The notes: generated by a model from the letters alone, not told the origin. Numbered from the stretch's first letter, positions 29,669 through 39,607 are shown. The stretch: DNA of 64,000 bases from Candidozyma auris (GCF_003013715.1 NC_072812.1:2232001-2296000); one strand, 5' to 3'. Made by a program: numbers and translations.

Positions 29669-31542
29669 TTAAATAATTGGCAAAAAATTGCCAATGACCA
29701 TCATAGGAATACCAAAAACATCACGCTTGAGTGTCCATATACAGCCTGTTCGTATTTTTACATCATGCTTAGGAGTGAGAAGAGTACACTCTGTCATGGT
29801 GGCCCCTAGGAAATCACCGAAGGCTATTCTCAGGAAGAGCTGGAAATACTCCACAACGGACTTATCATCCAAAAGCTCAACAATGAAGTTAATTTTTTGA
29901 CCCATGAGTTGCTCTTTGGTCCATCCTGTGAGGATGCTGAACTCGCGACCAACATAGGCAATCTCCCCAGTTCTTCTCCACACAATTGTGGGAGTTCCAC
30001 TCACCTTGATGAAGTTGTCATAAGTGAGAAGTGTGCGCTGGAAGCATTGCTCCATGAAGATTAGGTCGGCTTCTCGTAGAGAATTGGTACATGCAATGAA
30101 GGATGGGCGGTAGGAGGCCATAGACTCGGCCATTTTCACCAACATCTCTTTGGGAAACCGGCTTCTCAAGTATGCTATGAGTTTATGGAAGCCTGGGGTG
30201 TATGAGAACGGTTTTGTCACAGTAGCATAAATACTCTCGGGCTCCAGATATTGAAGTCCATTGTCGTCATTTATGTGACCTGTCTGGTCCTCATCGTAGG
30301 TGCCAATTGTGAAGGATAGGGCCAGTTTTTGATTACGCTCATAAAATACAGAGGGGTCTGAGTCTCTCATTGCCTCAATGGCCTGAATAACATCAGGAAA
30401 CGACGAGCGCTCGCCACTTGAGGATAAGAAGTACTGATTGATCCGACCATCACATCTAGGATACTCGCTTTCTTGATAAAGTTGTGCTTTTTGCGGGGAG
30501 GGCGGTTGTCGCGTGTTGGCGTCTGTTGTAGTAACGCTGTATGTGTTCGTGCCCAAGGATGAAGGTGAATTGACGGGTTTATGTAGCATTCCGTGCGGAG
30601 AGAGCACCGGAGAGATATTGACAGAACCAGGGGTTCCCTCTGTAGATGTGGCCAGGTGATTGGGATTAAGACCCATGAAATTGTCCTGTAAGATGTTGGA
30701 AAGCTGCGAGTACTCGAGGTCTGCAGCCGACGAGAGAAAGTTTGTCGGCTTGCGCTGTCGCTGGGGCCCTTGTTGCAGCTGCTGTGGCAGTGGTTGTTGG
30801 TTTTGTGCCTGTTGCCATTGAGAATCGCCGCTTCCAGACCGACTCTGCTGGTAATTGTCAACGTTGTACTGCTGGTCAGAAAATAGCGACCCAGGGCTTT
30901 CTTGTTTGACCAGTCCCAGTTGGCTCATGCTTCTATATAGAGCATTGGGCCGATCGTTCACGTACGCAGGCACTGAAGCCGAATGCTGGAACATCGTCGC
31001 CTGATGAAGATGGTGATTGGCATACTGTCCCTGCCCGCCGCCCAATGGCGGCGGCAGCTGTTGTTGTTGTTGCTGTGGGTGACCCGAAATATTCCTTTCG
31101 TCCACGCTTTGCGCTTTGATCATCGAAGACGGCACGTCAGCCAAGTATTTCTTTTTCTTTCGAGGAGCATCCTCACACGTGTCTTGTAGGCCTCGCTGGA
31201 CACATCGCTTACACGGCCTCGAGGTATCGCAGGTCATATGCGCCTTGTGGCAGTGGTTGCATGCTCTAGAGATCTTCTTTCGTTTCTGCCGTTAGTATAC
31301 ATCGCTTAAAGCATGGAAGAGGTTTAGAAGCTCAACAGAAGGATTCTGGCGTTGTGGACATTTGTTGTTCTGACTGGCTCTTCTTGATCTGTGGAGGTGA
31401 AGCTCCGAGGTAAGGCGACAAGATGGAAATATGCTGTGTTACATTTCCCGTTGCCGATTGCGACGCTCAGAAATATGCTCTTTCTCATCTAAAATCACAA
31501 AAATTTGAAACATACCGGTTTCTGACCGCTTTCGGCATCCAT
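29669..31542 (-). CDS. ERT1: Zn2Cys6-PAS transcription factor, Ert1-like (two exons)
   Basis: Regulator of gluconeogenesis and non-fermentable carbon use. Exon 1 (31542-31516) encodes only MDAESGQKP; exon 2 is 31285-29669; the product is 547 residues. Splicing supplies the start of the zinc cluster: KRKKISRACNHCHKAHMTCD, then RPCKRC and the sixth Cys, spacing C-2-C-6-C-5-C-2-C-8-C. An in-frame TAA lies just upstream of exon 2, so the intron is required unless translation begins inside the cluster. Other Ert1 marks are CEDAPRKKKKYLADVP, the SAADLEYSQLSNIL segment, a Gln-rich region and a C-terminal PAS domain (about 420-530: TPTIVWRRTGEIAYV, WTKEQLMGQ, TLKRDVFGIPMMVIGNF). Rds2/Cwt1 is the related alternative, but the zinc-cluster tail fits Ert1 better. 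Confidence 0.86.
31286..31515 (-). other. Intron of the ERT1-like gene
   Basis: 230 bp in phase 0, with donor GTATGT, branch point TACTAAC close to the 3' end and acceptor GCAG, read on the minus strand. Confidence 0.88.
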
Positions 31543-32567
31543 AGCTCATTGAGTATTACTGAGAGGTTCTCACAAGAGAGCCTATGCACTTGACCTATGA
31601 TTACACGCGAAGGAGGACAAGTGCAGGCCGCCATTTGCAGCCAGCCATTCCGCTAATAATCGTAAGCAGAGACTGAAGGGGAATTCGGGTCATTTTATAG
31701 AGTTTTGTGGTTTGACATCATTTCACTGGTCCTGATTGGTCGGATTGTGTAGTTTGATTTTTGGGAAGGTTGCCGTTTATATACTTTAGTGTAGGTCGAG
31801 CCTGTGACCTGGGGACTCGAAGTAATGTGGGTAAAGAGAAAGTGTCTCGAGATTGAAGGGATTGAAGGCTTACTTGACTAGGTCAATAATATTAAATGAG
31901 GTAGATCCCCTTTGGGAACAATGACACCGGTAGTAAAGAGTGACTAGGCTGAGTACTATTCGAGGACTATGGAATCAGGTATGCAAGGGACTTGAAGAAT
32001 ATAAAATCAAACTGATTTTTTTTTTTTTCGATTTCTTCTTTTTGAAACCAAGACAAATATATTTTTATTTTAAGCTTTTAATTCGCTTGTCAATACAAAA
32101 AGGATTCTCAAACTTGTACGTTCAAATGGAGCTGAAATGTAGGTAACAAGGCAATGTTACCTTCGAAGAATAGGCTTTACCGGGAAGATATTCATCTTTG
32201 TGATTTCACAAATTTTTTAAAAAGCTTATTGGTCACAATGAGAGTTAATTTCGCCTGACACTCTACTAGTACTTCTTCTGGTGCTTGCAACCTTGTCAAT
32301 TAATTACGACTACAACTCCTTGGATAGATAAGGTAAACCTATTGAAGCTCAGCTTTTGGGCTTATTACGACCGCTGTGATTGGACTAAAAGACTTTTTCA
32401 GACGCAACAGTCGACCATTTTGTATAAGGTGTAATACTAGAACAATCTTGAGGTTTGAATTCTCGGCAATTGTACAAGAAAGACAGAACAATACTTAACT
32501 ATTTGTTACCTATAAATACGTGAGTACAAGTATGAATGAGGGATACGGCTCTTGATGTGGCATCAGC
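31543..32567. other. Intergenic, 1 kb, upstream of the ERT1-like gene
   Basis: Recurring motif TTTGCAGCCA at 31634-31643, 92 bp from the ERT1-like start. A T-run lies at about 32017-32028 within an AT-rich stretch (32000-32230). No gene seen. Confidence 0.55.
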
Positions 32568-33443
32568 TCACCCGTCGAGGGCGTAGCCAAGATTGGCTCC
32601 CTTGAACTTTTCGGCCAAATTGGCCAACTTGTCCTTCAACATGGCCATGTTGCTGTTTTCGGGCTCAAAGCGGGGCAACCAGGTTGCAACACCGTGCTGA
32701 AGCACGCCCTTCGCCCGGAAGTGGCCCTCATCACAGTGGCCATAGGAACCATGTAATGTCAAGCGAAGATTCTTCGCCAGATAACTTGCTCTGTGCAATA
32801 TGTTGCTATTGTAGAAGACAATGTCTCCAGGTTTAAGGTCCACTGAGATTTGGCCTGTAATGAACTCCTTCCTGTCGTCGTTAGTCGTCTTCTCTCTCTC
32901 CTCTTCAGTTCTCACTCTTTTGTGGGACCCAGGAACAACAATGAGGCACAGATCGTCTGTGAGCGCCAAATTAAACTGTGTGCCCGCATAAGGCGCCTCG
33001 AGCAACTCCTTTGCCTCCTGTTCAGGCAGCGTCTCGGGCTTGATGTAGTCACGGTGCCAGTCGAGCCCGAAATCCGTGAGTGGGTTGATCAACATGTTGA
33101 ACAACTCCATGCTCAAGTTGTCGGTCGGAGTCTGCAAGATGTCCAGGGCAATGTTCAAAAGACGCTCATCCGAGTATAATTTCTGGAAGGGCTTCAGCAT
33201 ATGTCCCAAGTTTGGGTGCAAAAGGCCCAGAACGCCCCAAATGTCGGGACTGAAGTTCTTAGGCCACGGTGGGAATTGTTTGCCTCGAGTACGCACATCG
33301 GGCCACTTGCCAGCTCTGGCGTAATCAACGACTTCTAGAGCAGCTTTCTTGTAGGTTTCGACTTCTTCTGGCGTGAGGAAGCCTCTGACGATGGTGAAGC
33401 CAACGTCTGCGATCTCGTCGTGGTGCTTGTGTGGAAGAGTCAT
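32568..33443 (-). CDS. Phytanoyl-CoA dioxygenase-family (PhyH) oxygenase
   Basis: Fe(II)/2-oxoglutarate-dependent oxygenase, 291 residues. The double-stranded beta-helix ligands are visible: H130-x-D132 in DWHRDY, distal H217 in NILHRAS, and R227 in LRLTLHG for 2-oxoglutarate. The PGSHKR and LKPGDIVFYN motifs are typical of PhyH-like enzymes. Substrate cannot be read from sequence. There is no clear organelle signal, and the C-terminus (YALDG) is not a PTS1. It is divergent from an NAD(P)-dependent sugar/diol dehydrogenase across only 258 bp, so shared regulation is likely and a short catabolic pair is possible. Confidence 0.82.
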   Translation of the reverse strand: MTLPHKHHDEIADVGFTIVRGFLTPEEVETYKKAALEVVDYARAGKWPDVRTRGKQFPPWPKNFSPDIWGVLGLLHPNLGHMLKPFQKLYSDERLLNIALDILQTPTDNLSMELFNMLINPLTDFGLDWHRDYIKPETLPEQEAKELLEAPYAGTQFNLALTDDLCLIVVPGSHKRVRTEEEREKTTNDDRKEFITGQISVDLKPGDIVFYNSNILHRASYLAKNLRLTLHGSYGHCDEGHFRAKGVLQHGVATWLPRFEPENSNMAMLKDKLANLAEKFKGANLGYALDG

Positions 33444-33701
33444 GATTGGTTTTAATGTGTTGAGGACGTCTGGGAATTCGGCTCTATTTATACTTTTTTA
33501 CTTTCCCCAGATTGTCGAAGATGGTTATCTCGGTGCCGTACGTATTGCCCCGGCCAACCCCAATGTTACATTTCTCGAATGCGCATTGTGAGTGCAACGT
33601 TGCAGCGCACTAAACATTCCCCTTACATAACCTCCACACTTCTTCCGCTTTTCGTACACTTGAAGTTATACACTTTTCCTATAAAAACATCAAAACTAAG
33701 C
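33444..33701. promoter_or_regulatory. Shared divergent promoter, 258 bp
   Basis: Lies between the PhyH oxygenase (minus) and the Gfo/Idh dehydrogenase (plus). A TATTTATA-like element near 33484-33491 serves the minus-strand gene. No recurring-motif copy is present. Confidence 0.45.
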
Positions 33702-34754
33702 ATGAAGTGGGGTATTTTGGGCGCAGGTAACATTGCTGGCAGATTCGTCAAGGACTTGTTGCTTGATGAGCTGGAGCACAAGCACACAATAGTAGCTATT
33801 GGCAGTTCGCTGGTGGAAAAGGCAAAGAAGTTTCTGGAGGCCAATGGCATTGTGGCCGAGAAGAATCAAGGGGTGTTGCCTCAACTCCAGGAAAAAAGTG
33901 ATTTTTTCAAGAACCCTGACGTTGAGATCGTCTATGTTGCTACTCCTCATGTATTTCATGAGGAACAGGTGCTTGAGGCATTGAAGAACAAGAAGCACGT
34001 TCTCTGTGAGAAGCCTTTCACGGTCACTGGAGAACAGGCTCGAAGAGTCTTCGAGGCTGCTGAAAAGGCCGGTGTTTTTGTCATGGAGGGTGTATGGACG
34101 AGGTTTATTCCAGCAGTATTGAAGGCTAAGCAATGGGTTTTGCAAGAGAAGTTGATTGGCGACATCAAACGCTGCAACGGCGACTTTTCCATTTACTTGG
34201 ACATGGACACTTTGCCGGCCTCCTCTCGTGCTAGAGATATCAATTTGGCTGCTGGTGCTACGTTGGACGTCGGCATCTACCCATTGACATATACTCGGAT
34301 CTTTTTGGATGAAAAATTGGGCAAAAACGCTACCCCTTTCGAGACAAAATCGTTCTTGACCATTGACGACTCCGATAAGGTTGACCATGTCAGTACCATT
34401 ATTGTCAAGTACAAAGATGGCAAGCATGGTATCGCCACAAGTTCCAATTATACGGCAGCTCCGGAGAGGTTTTTGAGATTGGAAGGCACCAAGGGCACAT
34501 TGGAGCTCTACGGGAACCCAGCAGCGCCAAAGCAAGCGAAAGTGTTTGACCAAGACGGTAACCTCGTGAAAGAGCATCTTGACAAAGACTCCTTTGACGG
34601 GTTCATTCATGAGGCCAACGCTGCAGCCGAGGCTGTCAAGGCTGGTAAGACTCAGGCAGACGCAATTCCTTGGGACGAAACCGTCTTAATGATGGACACC
34701 ATGGATAAAGTCAGATGGGAGAACGGATTCTTCTACCCTGGAGAGAAGCACTGA
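33702..34754 (+). CDS. Gfo/Idh/MocA-family NAD(P)-dependent dehydrogenase (D-xylose / dihydrodiol dehydrogenase type)
   Basis: Cytosolic oxidoreductase of 350 residues from MKWGILGAGNIAGRF (ATG 33702); the open frame extends upstream but the Rossmann fold begins here. It has the nucleotide loop GAGNIA, the VYVATPH segment, the conserved CEKPFTVTGEQ and a substrate-side motif LAAGATLDVGIYPLTYTRIF. These resemble dimeric dihydrodiol dehydrogenases and fungal NADP-dependent D-xylose 1-dehydrogenases; which sugar or diol it uses is unknown. It is divergent from the PhyH-type oxygenase. Confidence 0.85.
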   Translation: MKWGILGAGNIAGRFVKDLLLDELEHKHTIVAIGSSLVEKAKKFLEANGIVAEKNQGVLPQLQEKSDFFKNPDVEIVYVATPHVFHEEQVLEALKNKKHVLCEKPFTVTGEQARRVFEAAEKAGVFVMEGVWTRFIPAVLKAKQWVLQEKLIGDIKRCNGDFSIYLDMDTLPASSRARDINLAAGATLDVGIYPLTYTRIFLDEKLGKNATPFETKSFLTIDDSDKVDHVSTIIVKYKDGKHGIATSSNYTAAPERFLRLEGTKGTLELYGNPAAPKQAKVFDQDGNLVKEHLDKDSFDGFIHEANAAAEAVKAGKTQADAIPWDETVLMMDTMDKVRWENGFFYPGEKH

Positions 34755-35125
34755 AGTGGGAGATTGATCCCTCCTTTGGGGAAGAACATAAAGGGAAGCC
34801 GTGAACGGTGATTAAGTTCAGACGTTTGAGCTGTTGTAGGGTTTGGATAGTACAGCTAGACTGCGATTTTTCGCAGCCATTAGCTTATTAAAGTATGTGA
34901 GCACCACTTGGATGATTTATTTTGATCAGTCACCGAGAGATGCTTCACTGTTTGTTCCAGATACTATTTTGTGATTTTGAGGGCCATTTCTTGTATATTT
35001 GATAATCATCGTCTTCCTTTGATTTCCTCCTCACCCACCAAAGTACTCATTTTCGCATTCAGCTATTTCTCATCTATTTTTTTTCAATATCACCACCTAC
35101 AACCTCCATTTGCACCCAACACAAC
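34755..35125. promoter_or_regulatory. ARC1 promoter with motif copies
   Basis: TTTCGCAGCCATT at 34869-34881 (about 250 bp upstream of the start) and the variant TTTGCACCCA at 35109-35118, only 8 bp before the ATG in the presumed leader. The stretch between is pyrimidine-rich. Confidence 0.5.
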
Positions 35126-36262
35126 ATGGCCACTTTCTTATCTAAATTCACCAAGATTCCTCTCAAGGAGATTTCTAAAGCTGCAGAGTCGCTTTTTCCC
35201 GAGCTCAATGCCGAGGCCAAAGCATTGGCTGCTCAGTTCACAACCTTGTCTCTTAGACTCAACGAGCCAGAGTCCTTAACTGTGTTGAACAACAACTTGA
35301 GAACAAAGACTTTCATTGTCGGCCACGTTCCTGCCAAGGTCGACTTGGACGTTTTTGCCAAAGTGTTGACTGTGGCTCACCAGTGGAAACTGCCAGAGGA
35401 GTACGCTCAGTTCAGACACATTCTCAGATGGGCCGACTTGGTTCAAAATACTCTTGTGGAAGTGCCAGAGGAGGAGCAGTTGAAGATCAACTTGGACACC
35501 GAGGTGCCTCGTGAAATCAAGGAGAAGAAGAAGCCAGCCAAGGACGGAAGCGCCGCTAAGGAATCCAAGGACTCCAAGGAGAACTCCAAGGAAGCTTCTC
35601 CTGCTGCTAAGGGTGACAAGGGCAAGAAGGAGAAGAAGCCACTCTCTGAAGAGGACAAGAAGGCTTCGGCCGAGGCCGCTAAGGCCAAGAAAGCCGCTAA
35701 GGCCAAGGCCAAGGCTGAACAGCAGGCCAAACAGGCCGCTGCTGCTGTTCCACCAAACCCAGGCATGATCGACTTCAGAGTCGGTTTCATTCAGAAAGCC
35801 GTCAAGCACCCAGACGCCGACTCGTTGTACATGTCCACCATCGACATGGGCGATGAAGAGGGTCCCAGAACCGTGTGCTCGGGTTTGGTCAAGTACATCC
35901 CCTTGGAGGAGATGCAAGAGAGATACGTTGTTTGTGTGGCCAACTTGAAGCCTGTCAGCATGAGAGGCGTCAAGTCGTGTGCCATGGTGTTGTGTGCATC
36001 CAACGACACCACGGTGGAGTTTGTGAACCCACCTGCTGGATCGAAGCCAGGTGACAAGATCTTCTTTGAGGGCTACAATGCCACTCCAGAGAAGCAATTG
36101 AACCCCAAGAAGAAGATCTGGGAGACTGTCCAGCCAGGGTTCAGCACCAACGAGAAATTCGAGGTGACCTACACTGAGGAGGGTAAGGAGCCTGCCAGAT
36201 TGGTGAACGAGAAGGGCGAGCTCTGCAAGAACAGCACCATCGTGAAGGCTGATGTGAAATAA
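35126..36262 (+). CDS. ARC1: tRNA-aminoacylation cofactor Arc1
   Basis: Arc1 binds cytosolic MetRS and GluRS and delivers tRNA to them. The 378-residue protein has a GST-like N-terminal domain (about 1-130; LSKFTKIPLKEISKAAESLF to LRWADLVQNTL), a Lys/Ala-rich linker (about 133-205) and the C-terminal EMAP-II/OB tRNA-binding domain (about 212-378). The latter includes IDFRVGFIQKAVKHPDADSLYMSTIDMG, ANLKPVSMRGVKS and MVLCAS. It is the standard layout and near the S. cerevisiae length (376). Codon bias is strong. Confidence 0.94.
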   Translation: MATFLSKFTKIPLKEISKAAESLFPELNAEAKALAAQFTTLSLRLNEPESLTVLNNNLRTKTFIVGHVPAKVDLDVFAKVLTVAHQWKLPEEYAQFRHILRWADLVQNTLVEVPEEEQLKINLDTEVPREIKEKKKPAKDGSAAKESKDSKENSKEASPAAKGDKGKKEKKPLSEEDKKASAEAAKAKKAAKAKAKAEQQAKQAAAAVPPNPGMIDFRVGFIQKAVKHPDADSLYMSTIDMGDEEGPRTVCSGLVKYIPLEEMQERYVVCVANLKPVSMRGVKSCAMVLCASNDTTVEFVNPPAGSKPGDKIFFEGYNATPEKQLNPKKKIWETVQPGFSTNEKFEVTYTEEGKEPARLVNEKGELCKNSTIVKADVK

Positions 36263-36570
36263 GCCGTGAGTTTTTAGAAAGAAGATTGCATCAGGTGAAT
36301 ACTATGGAGATGTAGAGAATACATTTTACACTATTGAAGTGTGGAGTTTACCGAATCATCGAGGTGAATAATGTTCCTCCCTCAGCAACTTCAGCAGTCG
36401 TACAAGAAACCAAAATTTTATTATTTGCCTCTCTGGGTGATCAGCTAAATTCACTATCAACTTTTCTGTCTCTAATCACCTTCATATTTCTTCATTCTTA
36501 CCTCTTCAATGGCTGCGAAATCGCGGAAGCTCCTCCGAGATGATGTGCATGTATCCATTCTGAACCTCCC
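36263..36570. promoter_or_regulatory. TGS1 promoter with reverse motif copy
   Basis: AATGGCTGCGAAA at 36508-36520 (reverse complement TTTCGCAGCCATT), 50 bp before the TGS1 ATG. Confidence 0.5.
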
Positions 36571-37434
36571 ATGTCCTCCGAGCTTCTTGAAATCACCAAA
36601 GAGGAAGACATCCTCGAGAACTCCTACGAGGCTCTACCGGACCACTGCAAACGCTACTGGAAAAAGCGCTACCAATTGTGGCTGAAGTTCGACCAAGGCA
36701 TCCTCTTCACTCCAGAACTATGGTACTCGGTCACCCCAGAGAAAGTAGCCAAGTTCACGGCAAAATTGGCCAAAGTGCTAGTTCCTCGAGCAAAGTCTGC
36801 TTTGGACGTGTGCTGTGGCGGTGGAGGAAACACCATCCAGTTTGCCAGGTACTTTGAGCAGCTGGTGGGCATCGATATCTCTAGTACCAACATCACTTGC
36901 TGTGAGCACAATGCTAGGATCTATGGAAGACACAAGAACACGCATTTTATACGAGGCAACTGGAAAGAGTTGCAGAATCTGTTGGATTGGGTGCCCGACG
37001 CTGTGGAGTTGTACAATGGCAAGTTCGATGTGGTATTTTCCAGTCCTCCGTGGGGAGGCCCAGCGGTGAACAAGCAAGAGCATTTTGACTTGAACACGAT
37101 GAAACCGTTCAATCTTCGAGAAATCGTTACCAGCATGAAAAAGGTGTCCGACAACATCTTTTTGTTTATTCCAAAGAACCTGGACTTGTCTCAGATCCGT
37201 GAACTCACCAGAGAACTCTACGGGCCCAAGGGAAAGGCGAGAGCATACCAAACCTATGAAAATGGGTGGCCCGTGGCGTTGTTAGTCGTTTTTGGCGATA
37301 CATGGCAGGTGGAGGTGAAGAAAGGGTCTAAAGTCGAGAGCCTTGACCAGGATTTCAAGGGCAGGTACTCGGAGTTGTTCCTCTCAAATAAGTTTGGCAG
37401 TCTTCAGTTCGGCACATCCAATGCATTAGACTGA
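36571..37434 (+). CDS. TGS1: Trimethylguanosine synthase Tgs1
   Basis: Nuclear/nucleolar methyltransferase that converts the m7G cap of snRNAs and snoRNAs to 2,2,7-trimethylguanosine. The 287-residue protein has the family entry KRYWKKRYQLWLKFDQGI, LWYSVTPEKVA, SAM-binding DVCCGGGGNTIQFA (79-92), GIDIS and catalytic SSPPWGGP (157-164). Length agrees with S. cerevisiae Tgs1 (315). The start gives a short acidic leader before the catalytic fold. Confidence 0.92.
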   Translation: MSSELLEITKEEDILENSYEALPDHCKRYWKKRYQLWLKFDQGILFTPELWYSVTPEKVAKFTAKLAKVLVPRAKSALDVCCGGGGNTIQFARYFEQLVGIDISSTNITCCEHNARIYGRHKNTHFIRGNWKELQNLLDWVPDAVELYNGKFDVVFSSPPWGGPAVNKQEHFDLNTMKPFNLREIVTSMKKVSDNIFLFIPKNLDLSQIRELTRELYGPKGKARAYQTYENGWPVALLVVFGDTWQVEVKKGSKVESLDQDFKGRYSELFLSNKFGSLQFGTSNALD

Positions 37435-37798
37435 GCAGCGCTGATTTTACACATTGTATATTTGAGCATATTTATGGAAGGTGGCTGCTTTCTGTTTCTT
37501 GATTGTGCATGTATCTTCCTTCAAGCTTACAACTTAGCAGCCAAATGTACTTCCAAAGCGTCCGAGCTCCTGAGGGTCTTTGGCGGGACTAAAGACTACA
37601 TTTGTGCATAAGCCAATCAGGTGAGCCTATTGCCTACTTAGACTGGGTTTTTCACAGTGGTGACCAGCCACAACTTTAATTGCACTTTACTAGGTGAAAA
37701 TATGTAGGTGGTGCTCATCTACGTAGTACTTCTCACCTCCATTGTGTAGCTCGCTCACCTTGCCAGTAGCATTCGCACTCACCACCTCATCTCCAGCA
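37435..37798. promoter_or_regulatory. DOM34 promoter with motif copy
   Basis: TTAGCAGCCAAAT at 37534-37546, 253 bp upstream of the DOM34 start; otherwise nothing recognisable. Confidence 0.45.
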
Positions 37799-38962
37799 AT
37801 GAAGCTTTTGAATAAGACCATTGCCCTTGAGAAGGACAAAAGCGGGTCTCTTTCGTTGGTGCCTCAAGATAAAGAAGACTTGTGGCAGCTCTACAACCTC
37901 ATTCAGAAAGGCGACAAGGTGGAGCTTCTGACGGTGAGGAATGTCAAGAAGACTGAGGGCTCTAAGGCTGAAAGAAAGCATATGCACTTGAGTTTGGCCG
38001 TAGAGAGTGTGGAATATGAGCCAAGTGACGAGGTTATGAGGATTCGAGGGAAAACAACCGAGCAGAATGAGTTTGTGCCCAACCAGAGTTACCACACTGC
38101 TGAGGTGCAGCTAAATAAGGCGTTGAAGTTGAGTAAGCCTGAGTGGGACGAGATCAGCTACAATATTGTCATTGAGGCGTCTTCCATCGAGAAGAAGGCG
38201 GAAGTGGGTGCTGTGGTGCTTGAGGAAGGTGTGGCCCATTTGTGTCTCGTTACTGATAACATGACTGTGCTTAGAAATAAGGTGGAGAAATCTATTCCTA
38301 GAAAAAGTCGTGGCGACGGAGGCGGCTCTTCGCACGACAAGGCCATTGGCAAGTTTCTTGATACGGTTCAGGCCACGCTTTTGAGGAACTTTGACTTGGA
38401 GAAGTTGAAGGTGATCATTCTTGCTTCTCCTGGTTTCACAGCCTCTGCGCTTCAGCAGGCCATTTTCGACACAGCCGTAAAAACAGACAACAAGACCATT
38501 CTCAAGAATAAGTCGAAGTTTTTGGTGGTGCATTCGTCCACTGGCTACCTTCAGGGTCTTGAGGAGGTGTTGAAGGATCCTGTAGTGCAGAAGAACCTTA
38601 CAGACACGAAATTTGCCAAGGAGGCAGCTGTTTTCGACGAGTTCCAAAGGGTGTTGAATTTAGATGACGGCAGAGCCTGGTACGGTCCCCAAGAAGCTAC
38701 CAAGGCGGTGGAAATGGGCGCCGTCAAGAGTCTCTTACTCACAGACGCTTTATTCCGCAGCGACGACATCGCTGTGAGGAAACACTACATTGCTCTCAGT
38801 GACGAAGTGAAAGCACAAGGCGGAGAAGTGTATATATTTTCCACTCTCCACGAATCTGGAGAGCAATTAAACCAGTTGACCGGTGCTGCTGTGTTGCTCA
38901 AGTACCCATTAGATCTTGACGAGGACGATGAAGAGGAAGACGTGGAAGTCGAGGACTCATAG
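37799..38962 (+). CDS. DOM34: Dom34/Pelota ribosome-rescue factor
   Basis: eRF1-like factor that with Hbs1 splits stalled ribosomes in no-go and non-stop decay. 387 residues from MKLLNKTIALEKD (ATG 37799). The N-terminal Sm-like domain has LWQLYNLIQKGD. The central domain has the KSIPRKSRGD stretch and lacks GGQ, as expected for Pelota. The C-terminal eRF1-like domain (VKSLLLTDALFRS, GEVYIFSTLHESGEQL) ends in an acidic tail. CTG at 37928-37930 aligns with the Ser of human Pelota's LRASTIRKV, supporting Ser decoding. Its last 6 bp overlap the 3' end of the convergent gene. Confidence 0.93.
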   Translation: MKLLNKTIALEKDKSGSLSLVPQDKEDLWQLYNLIQKGDKVELLTVRNVKKTEGSKAERKHMHLSLAVESVEYEPSDEVMRIRGKTTEQNEFVPNQSYHTAEVQLNKALKLSKPEWDEISYNIVIEASSIEKKAEVGAVVLEEGVAHLCLVTDNMTVLRNKVEKSIPRKSRGDGGGSSHDKAIGKFLDTVQATLLRNFDLEKLKVIILASPGFTASALQQAIFDTAVKTDNKTILKNKSKFLVVHSSTGYLQGLEEVLKDPVVQKNLTDTKFAKEAAVFDEFQRVLNLDDGRAWYGPQEATKAVEMGAVKSLLLTDALFRSDDIAVRKHYIALSDEVKAQGGEVYIFSTLHESGEQLNQLTGAAVLLKYPLDLDEDDEEEDVEVEDS

Positions 38963-39508
38963 TGGTTCTTCCTGCTGCTTTGAATATCCATCAAACAAGT
39001 GCAAGTACCATACATGCCCGCCTCGAGACTGAATCATGGCATCCTGGATGATTCCTATCCCTAGTCCCATAAGCCCGCCTCTCTTCACGTACTTCATTCG
39101 TTGCACAGGCGTCATTTGTTTATAGGCTCCATAAGTCCACGAAACTGCCAATGCTGCAGCTGTGCTACTTAGAAAATCCCTCGTTCCCTTGCAGTAGTCC
39201 AAAGCTGCCTCTAGCGCAAAGAAAGAACTCACTCCTGCCGAATACTTTATTCCAGTCTTCAAAGCCTGCTTAGTCCCGCCGATGATCATGACGTAATTTT
39301 TCTTCTTATGATAAAAATACCATCCTCCAACTGTTCGAGGCAATCTGTGTCCGTTTTCTGTGAGGAACCTAAGTGAAGAGAGCTTGATCCCTTCGTAGAA
39401 GCCAGCTCCCGCTCCCACAATACCAGAGGCAGCAGCCACGGCCGTTAACCTTTCTTTGGTCGGTAGATGGAAGCGCTCGTCTTTGTACTCGTCAATTTGG
39501 CTAGACAT
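38957..39508 (-). CDS. Tim17/22/23-family membrane protein (complex I NDUFA11-like?)
   Basis: 183 residues from MSSQIDEYKDERF (ATG 39508). It shows the Gly-rich hydrophobic pattern of the Tim17/Tim22/Tim23 superfamily: AAASGIVGAGAGFYEGIK, GGTKQALKTGIKYSAGVSSFFALEAALD and RGGLMGLGIGIIQDAM, giving about four membrane segments. It is not a clear Tim17, Tim22 or Tim23 itself. The fungal complex I accessory subunit of this superfamily (B14.7/NDUFA11 type) is the best guess and would suit a yeast that keeps complex I. A motif copy lies at 39595-39607, 87 bp upstream. Confidence 0.6.
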   Translation of the reverse strand: MSSQIDEYKDERFHLPTKERLTAVAAASGIVGAGAGFYEGIKLSSLRFLTENGHRLPRTVGGWYFYHKKKNYVMIIGGTKQALKTGIKYSAGVSSFFALEAALDYCKGTRDFLSSTAAALAVSWTYGAYKQMTPVQRMKYVKRGGLMGLGIGIIQDAMIQSRGGHVWYLHLFDGYSKQQEEPL

Positions 39509-39594
39509 GTTTGGTGGATAATGTATGTTTGGGATGGAGAGGTATATGGGTCGGTAGTAAGTAGTTTTGGTGATATAATGCGCACTGATGAGCA

Positions 39595-39607
39595 TTTCGC
39601 AGCCATG
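39595..39607 (+). promoter_or_regulatory. Recurring motif upstream of the Tim17-family gene
   Basis: TTTCGCAGCCATG. It is on the opposite strand from the downstream gene, showing that orientation relative to the gene is not fixed. Confidence 0.5.

Noticed and set aside
33696..34610. 304-codon reverse-strand frame over the Gfo/Idh gene
   Set aside because: Antisense shadow of a well-conserved dehydrogenase.
35276..36097. 273-codon reverse-strand frame over ARC1
   Set aside because: Antisense shadow caused by strong codon bias in ARC1.
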